In this document: positions 49,701 through 62,896 of the stretch, piece by piece | How positions within the stretch are numbered: the first letter of the stretch is position 1 | Layout of the letters: each line of letters opens with the position of its first letter | Source: Monomorium pharaonis | Taxonomy: Eukaryota > Arthropoda > Insecta > Hymenoptera > Formicidae | Direction of reading: 5' to 3' | Length of the DNA: 64,000 nucleotides | Assembly: GCF_013373865.1 (NCBI RefSeq) | Contig: NC_050477.1 | Span: 7,276,869-7,340,868 of the forward strand | The notes under the pieces: model-generated | Databases searched by the model: none | The model's input: only the letters and a program-made list of their open reading frames with translations | What the model was told of the DNA's origin: nothing | Program-made: the position numbers and the translations under genes

Positions 49701-51660
49701 TCAATCGACAGACACCGGATAATTGATCTAAATATAACAGAACTGAAATCGTCTTTAGGCGCGTATTTTCAGACACATGACCCAGCAGACGTCTCGCAAA
49801 AAGTAGATAAAAGAGATACTGAATGAACCGTATAAGCTGACATTTATTCCGTGCTGACTCATTGTATAAAATAAATAATATATCTGTTGACCGTTGAATA
49901 AATAACTCAGAGCACGAACTCTGTCGAATTATCAATATGCCACATATGAAAACTACACAACACCGAACGATTTTTAAAGCGTCACCGCGTAGCAACGCGT
50001 TGCAACTTTAAACGTCTCGGAGACGTCGAGGATCCGACTAACGATCTACGCACGATTAGAACGCGATTCCTGAACTGAATCCGTGGAAGAATGTTTCCGC
50101 GCTCGTTCCGGTACGCGCGACTCTAATTCATACATTTTTTCTCTCCCCTCTCCATGAATCTGATTCGCGTCCTCTGGACCAGTTCTCTATCCCGGTGCAT
50201 TCTCACGGGACGGGAGAGGGATGCTGATGCTGAGAACTGGACAACGGTCAAGCCTCGGCCCGTTCCTCGCCGAGAGGAGGAGGGAGGGAGGGGAGTTGGA
50301 CGGGCGATGCTGGACGATGGCACGGGATGTGTAGGGGTTGAATCTTCCGAGATCGGAAGGGTGAGTGAGTGCGCGCGGCGTGATTCTGGTTTGATTTTAT
50401 TCCGTCGAGGGATGATCGCTCTCGCCGCGTGAGAAAGGGCTCCCGAATTCGACCTCTTTCGCCGTTCTCTCCTAGCAACGCCGCGCCGCTTCCGTACGTG
50501 ACGTTATACAATCACACCCCGTTGCTACTAAAAGCCTTTCCCCCCAAAAAAAGACTTCCGCAATTTAAGGAAGCGAGAAATTGTAACTCTGAATTATATC
50601 GATCCGATTTGAATCTGTTGCGACAATATAATGCGCAAAATAAGGCATGCATGAAATACATGAATTAAAACAAAAGTGATTGTTTGAGTGTCCATTGTGC
50701 GAATTCAATAAAATCACATTTTGTGATGGTCATCGTTAAATATACATTTCGAGCGTATATGAAGGTATTCTAAAAAAAAAAAAAAAAGAGTGACAAAAGA
50801 AATCATAATCTTATAGATTGGAGATTAATGAGAGATACTCGGACAATTCTGCAACTAGCTACAGTTTCGCGGAAGCCACGCTCCATCTCTCACGGGAGAG
50901 ACGTCCCGGGTTTAGGGTTCGCAATTAGGGCCGCGAATTAAGCGGCACTTAAGCGGGAGCGAGCGAGACCCTGGCCGAATATCGCGCGATATCTCTGGGA
51001 TGACGCCGAGTAAGTTTCGGGACATCCGGGATTATCCTCGAGATCTGCCGAATATTTCGGCGATCCGGCCGATCCCCTAGGAGACACGATCTTCTGCAAC
51101 TCGCCGAAATGTTGCGACAGAATTTCCATCTAAGAAGTATCTCGGCATAATCACGCCCGTGAAACTGAGAAATAGAAATATAATATTAATTTTGCATCGT
51201 GGACTGTCTTAAATAATCAGACGTGTCTTTCGTATAATCAGAAACTCAACGATAAATAGCTCGATTAAAGAAGAAATTACAAAATACCGTGAGAATTCGT
51301 TTATATCCTCGATTAATTCGCAGGCGCCCTTAACGTTAATTATTACCGGCGCTCCGCGACGTTGGAATAATTGCTGTCCCTTTCATTCGCCCCGTGGGGT
51401 TTACAATCGTCGAAAAATTCGATACCTACCGCAAAAGAAAAAATCGGGGACACCGTTTCCATCCACGGTTCTCGGATTATTGTACAAAATGACGGTTGTG
51501 CCGGGGCGATGAACGAAAAAGTAGAATCATCAGGAGGGTGGAGGGTCGCGGCCGCTAAGTCGATGGCGGTGAGCGCGGCGAAAGAATTACCGGCATTGTT
51601 CCAGTCCCCGAGCCGTCCCTTTTGCGAAAACAAAGGGACGGACGTGCGCGCGCGCGAGAC

Positions 51661-51722
51661 AGAGAGAGAGAGAAAGAGAGAGAGAGGGAGGGAGGGAGAG
51701 AGTGAGAGAGTGAGAGAGAGGG
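51661..51722. repeat. GA-rich imperfect microsatellite
   Basis: GA runs with GGGA and GTGA interruptions, following a GC alternating stretch at about 51644-51656. Confidence 0.85.
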
Positions 51723-53484
51723 TGGAAAGGGGCGGAGCGCGCGGCGCGACCGCGCTTAATTCTAAATTCGGCACTAATAACGCCGACCCGTGTTTCGTTA
51801 GCCCCTGGGAGATTAACGCGTCGGCGAACGCTGGCCTAATAGCGCCGTACACACCGAATTCGAATAATATTTACCTCCGGCGTGGTGTGGCGCGGTGCGG
51901 CACACGATGCGGTACGGCACGGCAGCACGGCACGGCCACCCCGGGCTCTCCTGGGAGCGGCAAATGCGATTGGTTTCGACGTATGCGCGTCCGATCGTTC
52001 CGCGACACGCAAAAAGCGCCGCTTTTCACCGGTCAATCGGATCGCCCGGTGCGTCGCGCCGCACACTACGTCCTTTAGTTTTATTTATTGCCTGTGAAAT
52101 TCTCCGTTTGGCGTGCACGCGCGCGGGTGATCGTTAAATTATAAATAACGAAACGTGTGCGATATGACACTTGAATTATTCACGAGAGTCGAGTTAAGTG
52201 AATTACAGGAATTACGACAGATCTCTCCTCCCCCCTCTCTTCCTTGTCGCAAATCGAGAAAATTATTTCAAAGGCTGATTATTGAGAAAAATGTGGGATA
52301 ATTGTTTAATGTGCTAAAACTCGATGCTCGATCATTATTTCATAATAATACGCGAAACGGAGGAGAGATGAAGTGTTTACAAAATAATTCTCTCAAAAAT
52401 TGGATTCAAAATGCATATTGCATATAATACGTGCGAACGCAGAGCGGAAAGTAGTATTTCCTGTTTTGCAATTCATAATAAATACTTAAAATATTATCAA
52501 ATGCTACCCGGAACTATGCGACCGTAGACCTTTATTTATCATTCCTCATGTTTAATTCGTCTCATTAAAAGACAGAAAAATTAAACAGGAAAATCTCTTC
52601 TTTTTTTTTTTATCGCGACCCATATAATAAAATCTCTAATTAAATTGTAATGCACCCGGAATTAAATCTATCAAATTTATTAAATGCAAAACCGAAAATT
52701 TCGATCGTCGAAAGCTTTGTGCTTTTATCGAAAATCTCGAGCAGCCCCCAGCCGGCAGCTGACAATTTGATTAATATCGCGCATTATCTCGTCTTGTGCG
52801 CGTAATCAAGTATCTATTAAGGTATACAGACGGAATCTCTTGAATCAACGACTGCCATTCAGGTCGGCCGGCCGTATCGCGATGGTGATTCGCCGGTTTT
52901 CCTCGCCGCACGAGCACACACAGGAGACGGCGGCGCACAGGCCGAGGAGGGATCTCTACTCCGGACGAGACGTTGCTCTCGGACGATCAATCACTGTCGC
53001 TCCGTGACATCACGAAGAGATCGCGTGGGATCTCTCGCGGGCCTTGATTCCACAACCTCGGAATATGCTCGGGACCGGTCGGCCGGTCGTTCGGTCGCGA
53101 GGATTAACCGTCCGTACCGATGAATGACTTATTGAAATGTCACGTCGCCACGACTGCGCGGACGTCGACTCGTTATGATTTACGACTGTATGACCGGCGG
53201 ATGATTAATTTCAATTAAGACACGTGGCCGCGCGCTAAAGGACGTGTGCTCTCGTTATCAAGAGCGTTATATCTGAGAGCGATCGATTTAACGTTGCATA
53301 TAATCGGTTTAGAAAAAAATAATCGCTACCGATCTATATATAGATATATTGACATAAGCGTGTATTATTCAGTCAAATAATTATTGCCAAGCCCACGTAT
53401 TTTGATATAGGAAACATGATATTTATGTATAATCATATAAATGGAGAAAATTCAATAAAACACTTTAATGAAAATTTTATTACG

Positions 53485-53517
53485 TATATATATATATTAT
53501 ATATATATATATATATA
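53485..53517. repeat. (TA)n microsatellite
   Basis: TA alternation with one phase break, in an AT-rich block. Confidence 0.9.
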
Positions 53518-54875
53518 GGATTTCCCAGACCATTCACATACCACCATACATCCGCAAAAATTTTAGGTAAATCGGGTACACTCTGTCGATTGATGATATT
53601 TTTAACTTCCGATTCCGTTCGAAAATGGACTATCCAAAGCGGATGTTGAATTTTTTAAATGCTATCTGTATTTTTTATTTATACAAATTAGAATTACACG
53701 CAAAAGGATAAGAAACTTCTACTCAAACATTTCTTTCTACAAATGTTTCCATTAATCTTAAAACAATCTTAACAGAAAATATAATAAAAAAATAAATTTA
53801 AATAAAAAATTATTAGAGATATTTAAAAAATGTTTCAAACAAAAGTTTCTTATTTTTTTAGATAAAATTCGAGTCTGTAATAAAAAATATCATTTCTTTT
53901 CACATTAAAAAGAAGTGTACGAGTCTAAGACATCTTTTATATAATGCAACGGAATTTTTTCCGTGTTTATTTATACTACTTTTGTTTCTATATATTGATA
54001 TATGTATATTAAAATGTATGTAACACAAAGAATGCACTAACTTGGCAAATCTTACGATCTTATGTCAATCGAAGTATCAAAAAGCCCATGTAATGAACTG
54101 CGTTTTAGTTTTTTTTGTGGCATTTTTCGGGATTTCTACGTGTCCTTTGAAAGACAGAGAAACGTGCTTACGCAGGCAATACAAAAGGATTACGAACAAG
54201 TAGGGGCGAAAGGGAGTGGAAAGTCGAGAACGGTGGGTATCTTGGTGAGGATCAAGGGAATTTCCTCTTGACACAGATGTCAGATAAAGGATTCGGAAAG
54301 TTACATCGAAGGTGGGATCAGCTTCGATCTCGTCGCGGAATACCGACACTGGTCAGCACAAAAATTATTCTCTCTTGCTAGATGTAAGTCGTACATCATA
54401 TACCATAGTGTTACCGTCATGAACGCTCTCAACAAGGATTTCTCAATAATATCTGTACATCAACCAATGTTTTATGTTATTTTAAAGATTTAATAAAATT
54501 TGAATGCTGAGATAATGAGATAATGAATCAATTTCTTTTCCTCAAAAAAATCTTCACGAAATCTTATACAATTAGCATGATTCGTGCGTATGAAACTTTC
54601 CAAACTACCGGCATTAAATGCAGTTTCACGTCCTAAATCAAAGTTCCTTCAAATGAGGTTCCACGAATACCAATTTCACGAAAACTGCCCGAGGTCGCGG
54701 TACGCGATTAACGTTTTAATGACATCACTTATTCGGCGGATAAGCCGATCGAAAAATCGGCGGGGCATTTTCCAGCTCGTCGTCCGGTGGATGGGACGGG
54801 AATCCCACAGCGACGGTAAAACCGGCAAGTCCGCCGCCGGAAGGATACGGTTGTCACGGGAGCCTCGGGTAATCG

Positions 54876-54941
54876 CTGAGTGAGTGAGTGAGTGAGTGAG
54901 AGAGAGAAAGAGAGAGAGAAGGGGAGAAGAGAAGGGGAAAC

Positions 54942-54992
<51 letters not shown>
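54876..54992. repeat. Compound (GTGA)n-(GA)n microsatellite
   Basis: GTGA section at 54876-54900, a purine-rich link, then pure GA at 54945-54992. It has the same order and orientation as 10223-10298. Confidence 0.9.
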
Positions 54993-54998
<6 letters not shown>

Positions 54999-55608
54999 AA
55001 AGAAAGAGAGAAAGAGAGATTCGACCGCGGGCGGGTCGCCTTTATCGGGCGCATATTTGCCGGGTCCTGCAAATCCCACCCCGGGATTCCGCGCGTTGTA
55101 GCGAGAGGGAAAAAAAGAGACAGAAGAGTGGGAAAGAGAGGAGATTCAGGGTGGAGACGAGGCTCTCGGGTGGGCGCCATACAACCACTACTACCACCAC
55201 CGCCATCGCCGATGTGCCGTCACACTGACACCACGAAGCGTCGCCATCAGCATCGCCGACTCTCTAGGTGTACCTGTGGATGTGTATGTCGGTGTCACCG
55301 GTTAGACTCCACGGCTTTGAGGGATGAACGACGGGGGGTGGCAAATAGAGTGGGACAGCGCGAGAACAAGGGCGCCGTGACAAAAGAGCGAGCGTACCGG
55401 AGAGGCAGGCGGGGGTGATGACGGAGGATGAAAGAGATAGAGCGGACCCTGAGCAAGGGCGAGAGAGGCGAGACAGAAAAAGTACGCAGCGACGGAAAAA
55501 AAGAGGGATCGAAGCGGGACGAGGAATACAGGCAACAAGCCGGACGGAGAATTCGAGGGCGACGGAGTAAATGGGGACCGACGTAGGATGGACGGGGAAG
55601 AGGTAGGT

Positions 55609-55634
55609 AGGCAGGCAGGCAGGCAGGCAGGCAG
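55609..55634. repeat. (GGCA)n tetranucleotide repeat
   Basis: Six GGCA units preceded by two GGTA units. Confidence 0.9.
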
Positions 55635-58600
55635 GGGGAAGCGCGGGTGGCTCACAAAGGGGACGGAAGCGGAATAGAGGAAAGGAGGGGAGAGGCCATC
55701 GGGGTTGAAAAGTTCAATTGCGCGTATTTTCGCAGTGACGTCTCGCAAATCCTGCGACCGTCCCCTCGTGTACACCCACCCTCTGCCGCGCCTCCTACTC
55801 TCCCTCCTCTCTTCCCCTTTTGCACAACAGTCCATCTCCACCTTCATCCTTCATTCTTCGTCCGCAGAAACGATGAAAAACTAGTGACATATACATAGCC
55901 GTTTCCTTCTCCCTTCCATAATCATCTCAGATATTTCGTGCTTGCGGTGTCCTAATATCCCAAAGTTCGCGTGATCCACGTGTATCTTGTATTATACATT
56001 TTGTTTCTTATATAAGTTGTCACGAATTCATCGGATAACTTACATAAAAATTAGATCGACGATGTATATTCCAAATTTTCAATTCTCAAAATATCTTCCT
56101 AGACAGTCGAGCTAAATTATTGTCGGAGCAAAGTTTAACTTAATTAAAAAGAAAGATTATTTATTTTGATTTGTAATATTGAAATAATGGCTATCCCTAG
56201 TTTCGCTTTTAAAATCCGTGATCGAAAGAGAGAAAGAGAGAGAGAGAGAGATCTTTTTTCTTAAATCTAAAATCTACCTTGTATACGAATACACGTAGCA
56301 CACGCAATTCGGTGTTGCTCGCACAATTTTTCCTTTTTTTTTCCCTCTTATCGCTCACCTTCTTTCTCCGTCATTCTCACCCTGGTATCTTTCATCCCCT
56401 TCCACTTCTAAAGGGAGAAACGCTCTACCTGTTTTTATCGTTCTTCTCTACCTCTTCTCTTCCGCTTCCCTCGGTAACGCGCCCCGCCTCTATTTTTATT
56501 GTCATAACCAATTTAATTAAGTTTCGCGCTTCGACGTCGCGTACTCGCGGCTGTGTTAAACATTTTAATTAAGCGCCTCGCGCATTTACGTCGCCACCGC
56601 CCACGTTCCGTCCCGTCCGCCCGCCCGTTTCCCCCGTTTCCCTTCTCCAACCTCCCTCAACACTCGCACCACCAGTCGATGCATCGGCATGGAAGAGAAC
56701 CGTTCGACGATTTTACGAATTAACGAGAACGCAGGAAACGGCAGCGCGCTGGTAAGCCGGCTCTTGCCTCCACCGACATTAATTCGATGGGGATTGCTAG
56801 GAGGTGGGAGAGAAGAGGGAAGAGGGGGAAAGTGAGAAGAGGGATGTTTACGCTGGGATCTGCGAAACTTCCGAGGGCGGTGGTGGTTTTAGGGGTGCGC
56901 GCCGTCGGGTCGTGGTTTCGCGGTTAAGGCGACGTCACCGAGCCAACGTTGCGGAAATCAAATCGTTAACCCTTTTGACGGACGCGTGAGTGCCCCGTCT
57001 ATTTGAGACTCAGTAAATATACATTATCTGGCCTTCTGCTTTCGATAGGGTCGAAACTCATAAAGAATGAAATGAATAGGTCTCGTCTGTGATCAATATC
57101 TCTATCTCACCTTCGCATTTTCATATGTGCCCTATATATTTTATATTGACATTTTTATTTTATATGAGGCATATATTTATTGTAGTATCTAAGGTTTATT
57201 TTTAGACCAATAAATTTTTTGCTCGATAATCTGTTAAAGTACCATTCTGATAAGATTCCTCGAAAAGAAGAAATCGCTTAAAAAGATATTCTTCCTTCTA
57301 AATTTCAAAAAATCGATTATTTTGACATTTTTAAACTATGTTTAAACATTGAAAAACAGAAAAGATTAAAGTAAAGAAATAAAAAAAAAACTTTAAACGT
57401 GTTTTTTCAAAATAACATTTTTCAAAATTGTTGTCATACGATGACTTATTTAATTTAATCTAATTGACTTAAAATTTTTAGCAGATGTTTCTTTCTCGTC
57501 CGACATACAATTAAATAAAAATTGTTACTTTTTTTGTAATTTTTCCAGTGATTTTTCAGGCAATTTTGAAAAAAAAATTAAAGTTTTTTTTCATAATAAT
57601 TTATGAAGCCTAGCAACAGTCAATACTTTTTCGATACCCATACAGATATGCAAATAATTGTCAAAAAAATTCCTAATATTTACAAAAATTTATCAAATGT
57701 ATTCAATTATTAAAAGAATAAATGTACCATACAAGTTTCAGGTTTATAGTTTTTACACTTAAAAAAAATATTTTAAAAAAGGATATTAAAAAATGGTACC
57801 AATAGCGACAATCCTTATAAAATCATTCGTGAAAATTATTAGCATGACAATGTCTATAAGTATGAGAAAAATATGTGTGGAATGTGTTACGAAGGCATCC
57901 ACACTCGTGATCTTCATGCATCTGAAACATTTAAAACTCTGTGCGCTTCCAATTTCGATGTCATAGGTTCCAAAGGGTTCGAATAAAAACTTGAGAAATG
58001 GCGATGGTAATTTTTATGTTTTATCATCGCTAAGGCGGGTGACTAATTGCCTTGCTTAGACCCGGAGAGAGGAGCCAGCCGAGGTGACTGCGAGTGTAAG
58101 TCGGCCGAGGAAAATTTACGATAAAGCGACTTTAATTTTGATTCATGGCGGACTCTGTCGGAGAGAGCGAGGCCACGAACACCCGAAAGGGGAAGATCTT
58201 TTCTGGCATCCATCGCCACTCCTTCGTCGTTAACAAATTCTACTAGGTATAAAATTTAATATAACACAACCCGTGCACAGCGTTTCGTTAAAAAATTGCA
58301 AAATATCTATATAAAAATACATATTCTTGTACTTTTATACAATAATCTAGAATTTGCAAATTTAGAAAGGATAATTTTCTTTTTCCTCTCTCTTCTTATC
58401 TTTTTCATATGAGAAAAAAAATCTTTAACGCAAATAAAGTTTCAAGCAGAATGAACCTTAATGGCGGAGTTGAAAAAATCTCGACGACCCAGATATTTGA
58501 TAAAATAAATTCCGATGCGACGAATTTTTTATACGATAATTCGGCGCTGTATCGTCATTATCGCTATCTCTCTCCACAGAATCATAAACCTGCGGTGGTG

Positions 58601-59290
58601 GCAAACGGGCGTTCGAGTCCCGGGACTTTTCAGCCTGCGGGAACCGCCCTCCCGCACTCAATAATCCTACGCTATAGCGAGCCTCTATTACGAACCCTCG
58701 ATCCCCCAGTTGTTCCCCCTAACCCCCGGGACACCCCTCGTCGACGCTCGCCGGGGCCGAGAACGGATAGAGCTCGCCCTGATTCCTGCCACGGAGCACT
58801 ACGTACCGTGAAACCGCCCTTCGTTCCCCTGCGCTACTGAATTGATGGGGAGGCCTGACCATGTTCAAATCGCAGACAGATATCTGACCTTTCTTCAGTG
58901 AGACGGAAACCTTCCCATTCTGGAAAGGAAACGCACTCATAAATGAGCTCGTATTCCCTATAACTTTCTTTTGTTAACATTTTGCATGTAGAATATATTT
59001 GTTGATACAATGTAGATAAAAATTTCAAATTTAATTGCCAAAGTTAACGTACAAGTGCGTGTTAAAATAAAATACATTTAAATTACGAAAAAAAAAAAAA
59101 GATCTTAGACAGCATTTGCCCGGATAAATGTTAAAATTTGAATATTTTGAATATGCATGAAGAATATAATATGTTCTAAATCACACAAAGTATTGTACTA
59201 AACACAATAGTACAGAAGATGTCTCTAGTTATTAAATTAGTTGTAACATTATGATTCAATGTCAAGATTTCAGAAAGACTTTCCTAACCA

Positions 59291-59435
59291 GTAGGCTTAT
59301 TCCGTAACTCTTAACGACAGTGTCGATATCGTTACATTGTCGTACATCATCGCACATATTATATATGACAAAAAAGCTGTGCAGCGACAATATAACGATA
59401 CTGAACCGTCGTTAAGAGTTACAGAATAGGCCTAC
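59291..59435. mobile_element. MITE with terminal inverted repeats of about 51 bp
   Basis: The left arm 59291-59342 and right arm 59385-59435 are inverted copies with only a few differences. They share GTAGGCYTATTC, GTAACTCTTAACGAC, TATCGTTA and ATTGTCG. The interior of about 42 bp is AT-rich and non-coding. The ends read GTAGGC...GCCTAC, so a TA target-site duplication one base in is possible, as in Tc1/mariner-type elements, but the superfamily is not settled. Confidence 0.75.
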
Positions 59436-61670
59436 AGATTTCGAAAATTTCTTGCAGATTGCCGCTGTTACCACGATGTTGAATTATATCATTAATCAGA
59501 ATTTTTTATTTTCCAAAAGTTTATCGGAATCCATAATACAGTAAAGAAACTTTGACCGTTCCTGGTGTTGCGCAAGAAGCACACGGTGCTACATGCACGG
59601 GCAATTTCACCATGCGTGCGTGTGCCGGTCTATTCTCGTGTCGCAGAGAGAAAGAAAGAAAGAAAGAGAGAGAGAAAAAGAGAAAGAGGGAGGAAGGAGA
59701 AAGAGAAAAGAAAAAAAGAGGTGTTGGGTACACGACAGCTGTAAGCCCCAGGGGCATACGAGTCCTCGACTCGCACCCCCGCTTGCGACCCTCGCCGCCC
59801 CTTTTTCTCCTTTCCGCTTTTCTCCCCCTCTATCTGTCTCTTTCCTCCGTTGTCTCCCTTCACCTCCCTTCGAGCTCGTCCTTCATGGAGAGTCCCGGCA
59901 GCGTTGTGTACCGTGGCTTACGCGAGGAACGAAGGGGCGAGGGGGAAATCCGGGGGGATCATGGGGGAAACGATGGCTTCGCCATAAGCCAGCGATACCA
60001 GCTCGGATGACTGGCGATTACGTTATTCGGAGGGACGTACGTGTTCTCGTCTGCACCGGTTCGCGTGCCTGTTCGTTCGTTGGTTCATTCGTTCGTTCGT
60101 TCGTTCGCTCGCTCGCTCGCTCATCCCGCGTGTGTTCCACGTGACGCCCGATTCACGAATGAGCCACGGCCTCCCGGCTCTAATTCACCCCATTAAATTT
60201 AATTTCAAGCGGCCTGCCCGCCGATTCACCCTCCCCGCGCACTCACCCCCTCGCGGCAAGATCGATCCGTTAAATGGGACCGACTAATACCGAGGCCGGC
60301 GCAATTATGGCACCGAAGATGCCGGCGAGAGGTGTTGGGCTTGACCGCAGTTAAATTTCGATGGAATCCCCCACATTGTTTGCTTTCAATTATGAAAAAT
60401 AACAAATAATAATAAATTAACTACACCAATTGACTTTTTCTTCGCATGTGTTTACGCACGTAATTATTATAAAAAATAATTTTTGAAAAAGGGACAAAAA
60501 GGCTTTATCGCATTCATTGTGTAAGAGTAAAAATTATAGGTATTAAATCTTGTATGTGATGACAAATTTTATAAAAAAGGTATTAACGTATAATAATAAA
60601 AAATTGTAAATTTCTTTTTTTATTTCCGTCAAAAGGTAATAAAAAATTTTATATTAGTAATCAGGCACATGTGAACGCAAGTATAAAGCAAATTGCTAAT
60701 TGTCATTGATAAAATTTCAACTAATACAAGGTAGCAAAACGAGGTAAGAGTTCCTCTTGCTCTTCTTTCTTTTCGATCACACATTGTGTACATCATTAGA
60801 TACATATACAGACGCGGGAGGAGAGACCAAAGCAAAGCTTGTGCCGAAACGATAAATGTTAGCGGTGCTCCTTCTCGCCACTTTTAACGAGCTCGCGAAG
60901 GGCGGAGAGCCACGTCCATGGTGTAAACGAGTGCCATTCTTGACAGAGATATGGTTATTCTTTGAAAGCATTTCTGGCCGGCTAGTCGTAAATGTGTGAA
61001 CCTTTTTTCTTCTTCCCTCTCCCCTTAAAAAACTAAAAAGTACCAGACAGTACTTAACAGTACTTAACAGGTAATAAGTATATGGAAAAGATATATTTCT
61101 TTAACTTCGGATAATTTTTCTATTTTTAGAAGACAGTTTGCTATTTTTTGTACAATTTTATATTTTTAATTAACTTATCGTACATAACGGCATGCTTTTT
61201 TCTGACCGGAAAAGATAATTTCCCTTTGACTTATACGCATTAAAAGGAATTATTACAGTTTAAAATCCAGAGGTAATTAAGATTTAACAAATGCTTTAAA
61301 CGTTGCAGACTTGAGAATTAACATTGGCGACAAAATGACGTCGTCATCAGTCTAAATAACGTACGTTTCAAATCGTACGCACGTGCACGTGTTATCAAGC
61401 ATTTGCTGACAGATAGAGACAAAAGGGAGCCAGAGTGCCGTTTAGGAGATTAGCCTAAGCAGACGATAAAACAGTTCTCAACTACAAATAAGGAAGTTGC
61501 ACTCCTGAGAAGGGTCGCGCAATTCACAAAGGAATAAACGATCCGTATGACAAGTCTCTCAACAAAACAAGTAGGCCAAAGAAAAAAACATATATCTTTC
61601 AAACATGCAAGATATACGTATGATTTAGAATTTGTTGCGGGATGGATTTTCATAAAAACGGTTTCCGTAA
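59436..61670. other. Non-coding region between the MITE and the duplicated element
   Basis: Pyrimidine- and purine-rich sequence at 59.65-59.9 kb and the GTTC/GCTC tetranucleotide run near 60.1 kb are followed by a GC-moderate stretch (60160-60360) and then AT-rich DNA (60.36-61.4 kb). A small tandem of AGTACTTAAC lies near 61.05 kb. No gene seen. Confidence 0.5.
60071..60122. repeat. (GTTC)n-(GCTC)n compound repeat
   Basis: GTTC units with GGTT/ATTC variants pass directly into GCTC units, suggesting a spreading point change inside one array. Confidence 0.9.
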
Positions 61671-61785
61671 ATAAAACACACCCTTGTGTTTTGTCGCCAA
61701 GGATTAATAACATATTAATGACATCCGAGTAATTACGTTGGCCGCGATATATTTCCATGATTTTCCATGCGTAGAAAAGCCGTTT
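61671..61785. repeat. Duplicated element, copy 1
   Basis: Matches 63302-63416 in the same orientation. A 36-bp block (61695-61730, beginning CGCCAAGGATTAATAAC) is identical to 63326-63361. After a 13-bp divergent spacer a second identical block of 19 bp (61744-61762, GCGATATATTTCCATGATT) follows. The flanks TAAAA, GTTTTG and GAAAA also agree. Confidence 0.75.
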
Positions 61786-62225
61786 ATACCTACATATAAC
61801 ATTAATATTTATAAAATTTACATATCGATTTACAACCTAAGTATTGTTACCAAAAGAACAACAAAAATGAGCTTTGTTTCTAAATATTATCTGCAAACTA
61901 TATAATTGCGATAATTGGCGAATTTATCAGAGAGTGCGTTCAAATAGAAAGAATTATTGGAGTTAGGAAGGTCATAAAAATAAATGTAACTGAAGAATAA
62001 GGTCTCCGATTAATATTTTTCGCGCGAGTCTATATTTTTCGATATAGAGTGTCGCCTTGAGCGTACAAATAGGAGGAGAGTTCTTTACACACAGATAGCA
62101 CGCATAAATATTACGCAAAGTTAATTAATCAAGGTGCAAGCATCCCTTAACACATTACGGTGGGAGGAAAAAAAAACGAGATGGGAAAAGGGTGCGGGAA
62201 ATCGCGTATACACGCAGACGCCGCA

Positions 62226-62227
<2 letters not shown>

Positions 62228-62258
<31 letters not shown>
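62228..62258. repeat. (CAG)n trinucleotide repeat
   Basis: Ten perfect AGC/CAG units plus two more after an ATA interruption. It gives a short poly-Gln or poly-Ala frame on the plus strand, but the surrounding frame is short and without a domain, so I do not call a gene. Confidence 0.9.
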
Positions 62259-62259
<1 letters not shown>

Positions 62260-62526
62260 TACAGCAGCGAGAAGCCAAGCTCGCGGGCTGCTTACGAGCT
62301 TGTAAAGAGGCGATAAACATAACCCGGCGGCTCTATATCGCCCGCTACGAGTAGCAGTCGACCGTTAGAGGAAGAGGTCGGTATTGGTGATGCAGAGAGG
62401 AGGAGGGTCGCGCTTCGTCGTCCTTGTTGTCGTGGTAGTCGTCGGTGGGCGGAATCACACATGTGCGCTGGGTTCTCTCTGCCGTGCGGGCTGCGAGGAT
62501 GGGGAGGAGGGTACGGAGAGGATGGT

Positions 62527-62530
<4 letters not shown>

Positions 62531-62569
<39 letters not shown>
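62531..62569. repeat. (TG)n microsatellite
   Basis: Uninterrupted TG dinucleotides for 39 bp. Confidence 0.95.
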
Positions 62570-62570
<1 letters not shown>

Positions 62571-62823
62571 GCGTCTATGCACGAAAGCGGTGGTTGGTAT
62601 GCTAGGTGATACGAGGCCGTCTGGGTTATCGATTATAATCATCGGCGTGCAGGCGCCGCGACGGATCCGCAGTCATTAGGGACGCCCAAGCGTCGTTTCA
62701 CCTTATTCCGACTGCCGGAAGCGTGAACAGGGAGGATGGGACTAGAGGGAGAGAGCAGCCACTCGAGAACGTCTACGCAGTCGAGCTGTCGCGCGAAAAA
62801 CATTCCGACTCAACACGATTGTT

Positions 62824-62824
<1 letters not shown>

Positions 62825-62888
<64 letters not shown>
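62825..62888. repeat. (CT)n microsatellite, longest uninterrupted in the window
   Basis: Sixty-four bp of uninterrupted CT followed by T-rich pyrimidine sequence. Confidence 0.95.

Positions 62889-62896
<8 letters not shown>

Larger units (their letters stand above)
44351..59290. other. Non-coding region, mostly AT-rich with GC islands
   Basis: AT-rich at 44.4-45.2, 46.75-47.3, 47.95-50.0, 53.3-54.6 and 57.0-58.4 kb. CpG-rich at 45.2-46.7, 47.3-47.9, 50.0-52.1, 52.85-53.3, 54.7-56.95 and 58.55-58.85 kb. Degenerate ATGA-type tetranucleotide sequence lies at 48.74-48.82 kb. Open frames here (for example 46213-46743 plus, 45194-45619 plus and 51371-52078 plus) show no domain, no family resemblance and no splice-supported structure. 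Confidence 0.55.

Noticed and set aside
53416..53649. Small plus-strand frame over the TA repeat
   Set aside because: AT-rich sequence with a Tyr-Ile run made by the TA microsatellite; no evidence of coding.
62134..62316. Poly-Gln frame over the CAG repeat
   Set aside because: Only 60 codons, with no domain outside the repeat and no splice-supported structure. The CAG tract is better described as a microsatellite.
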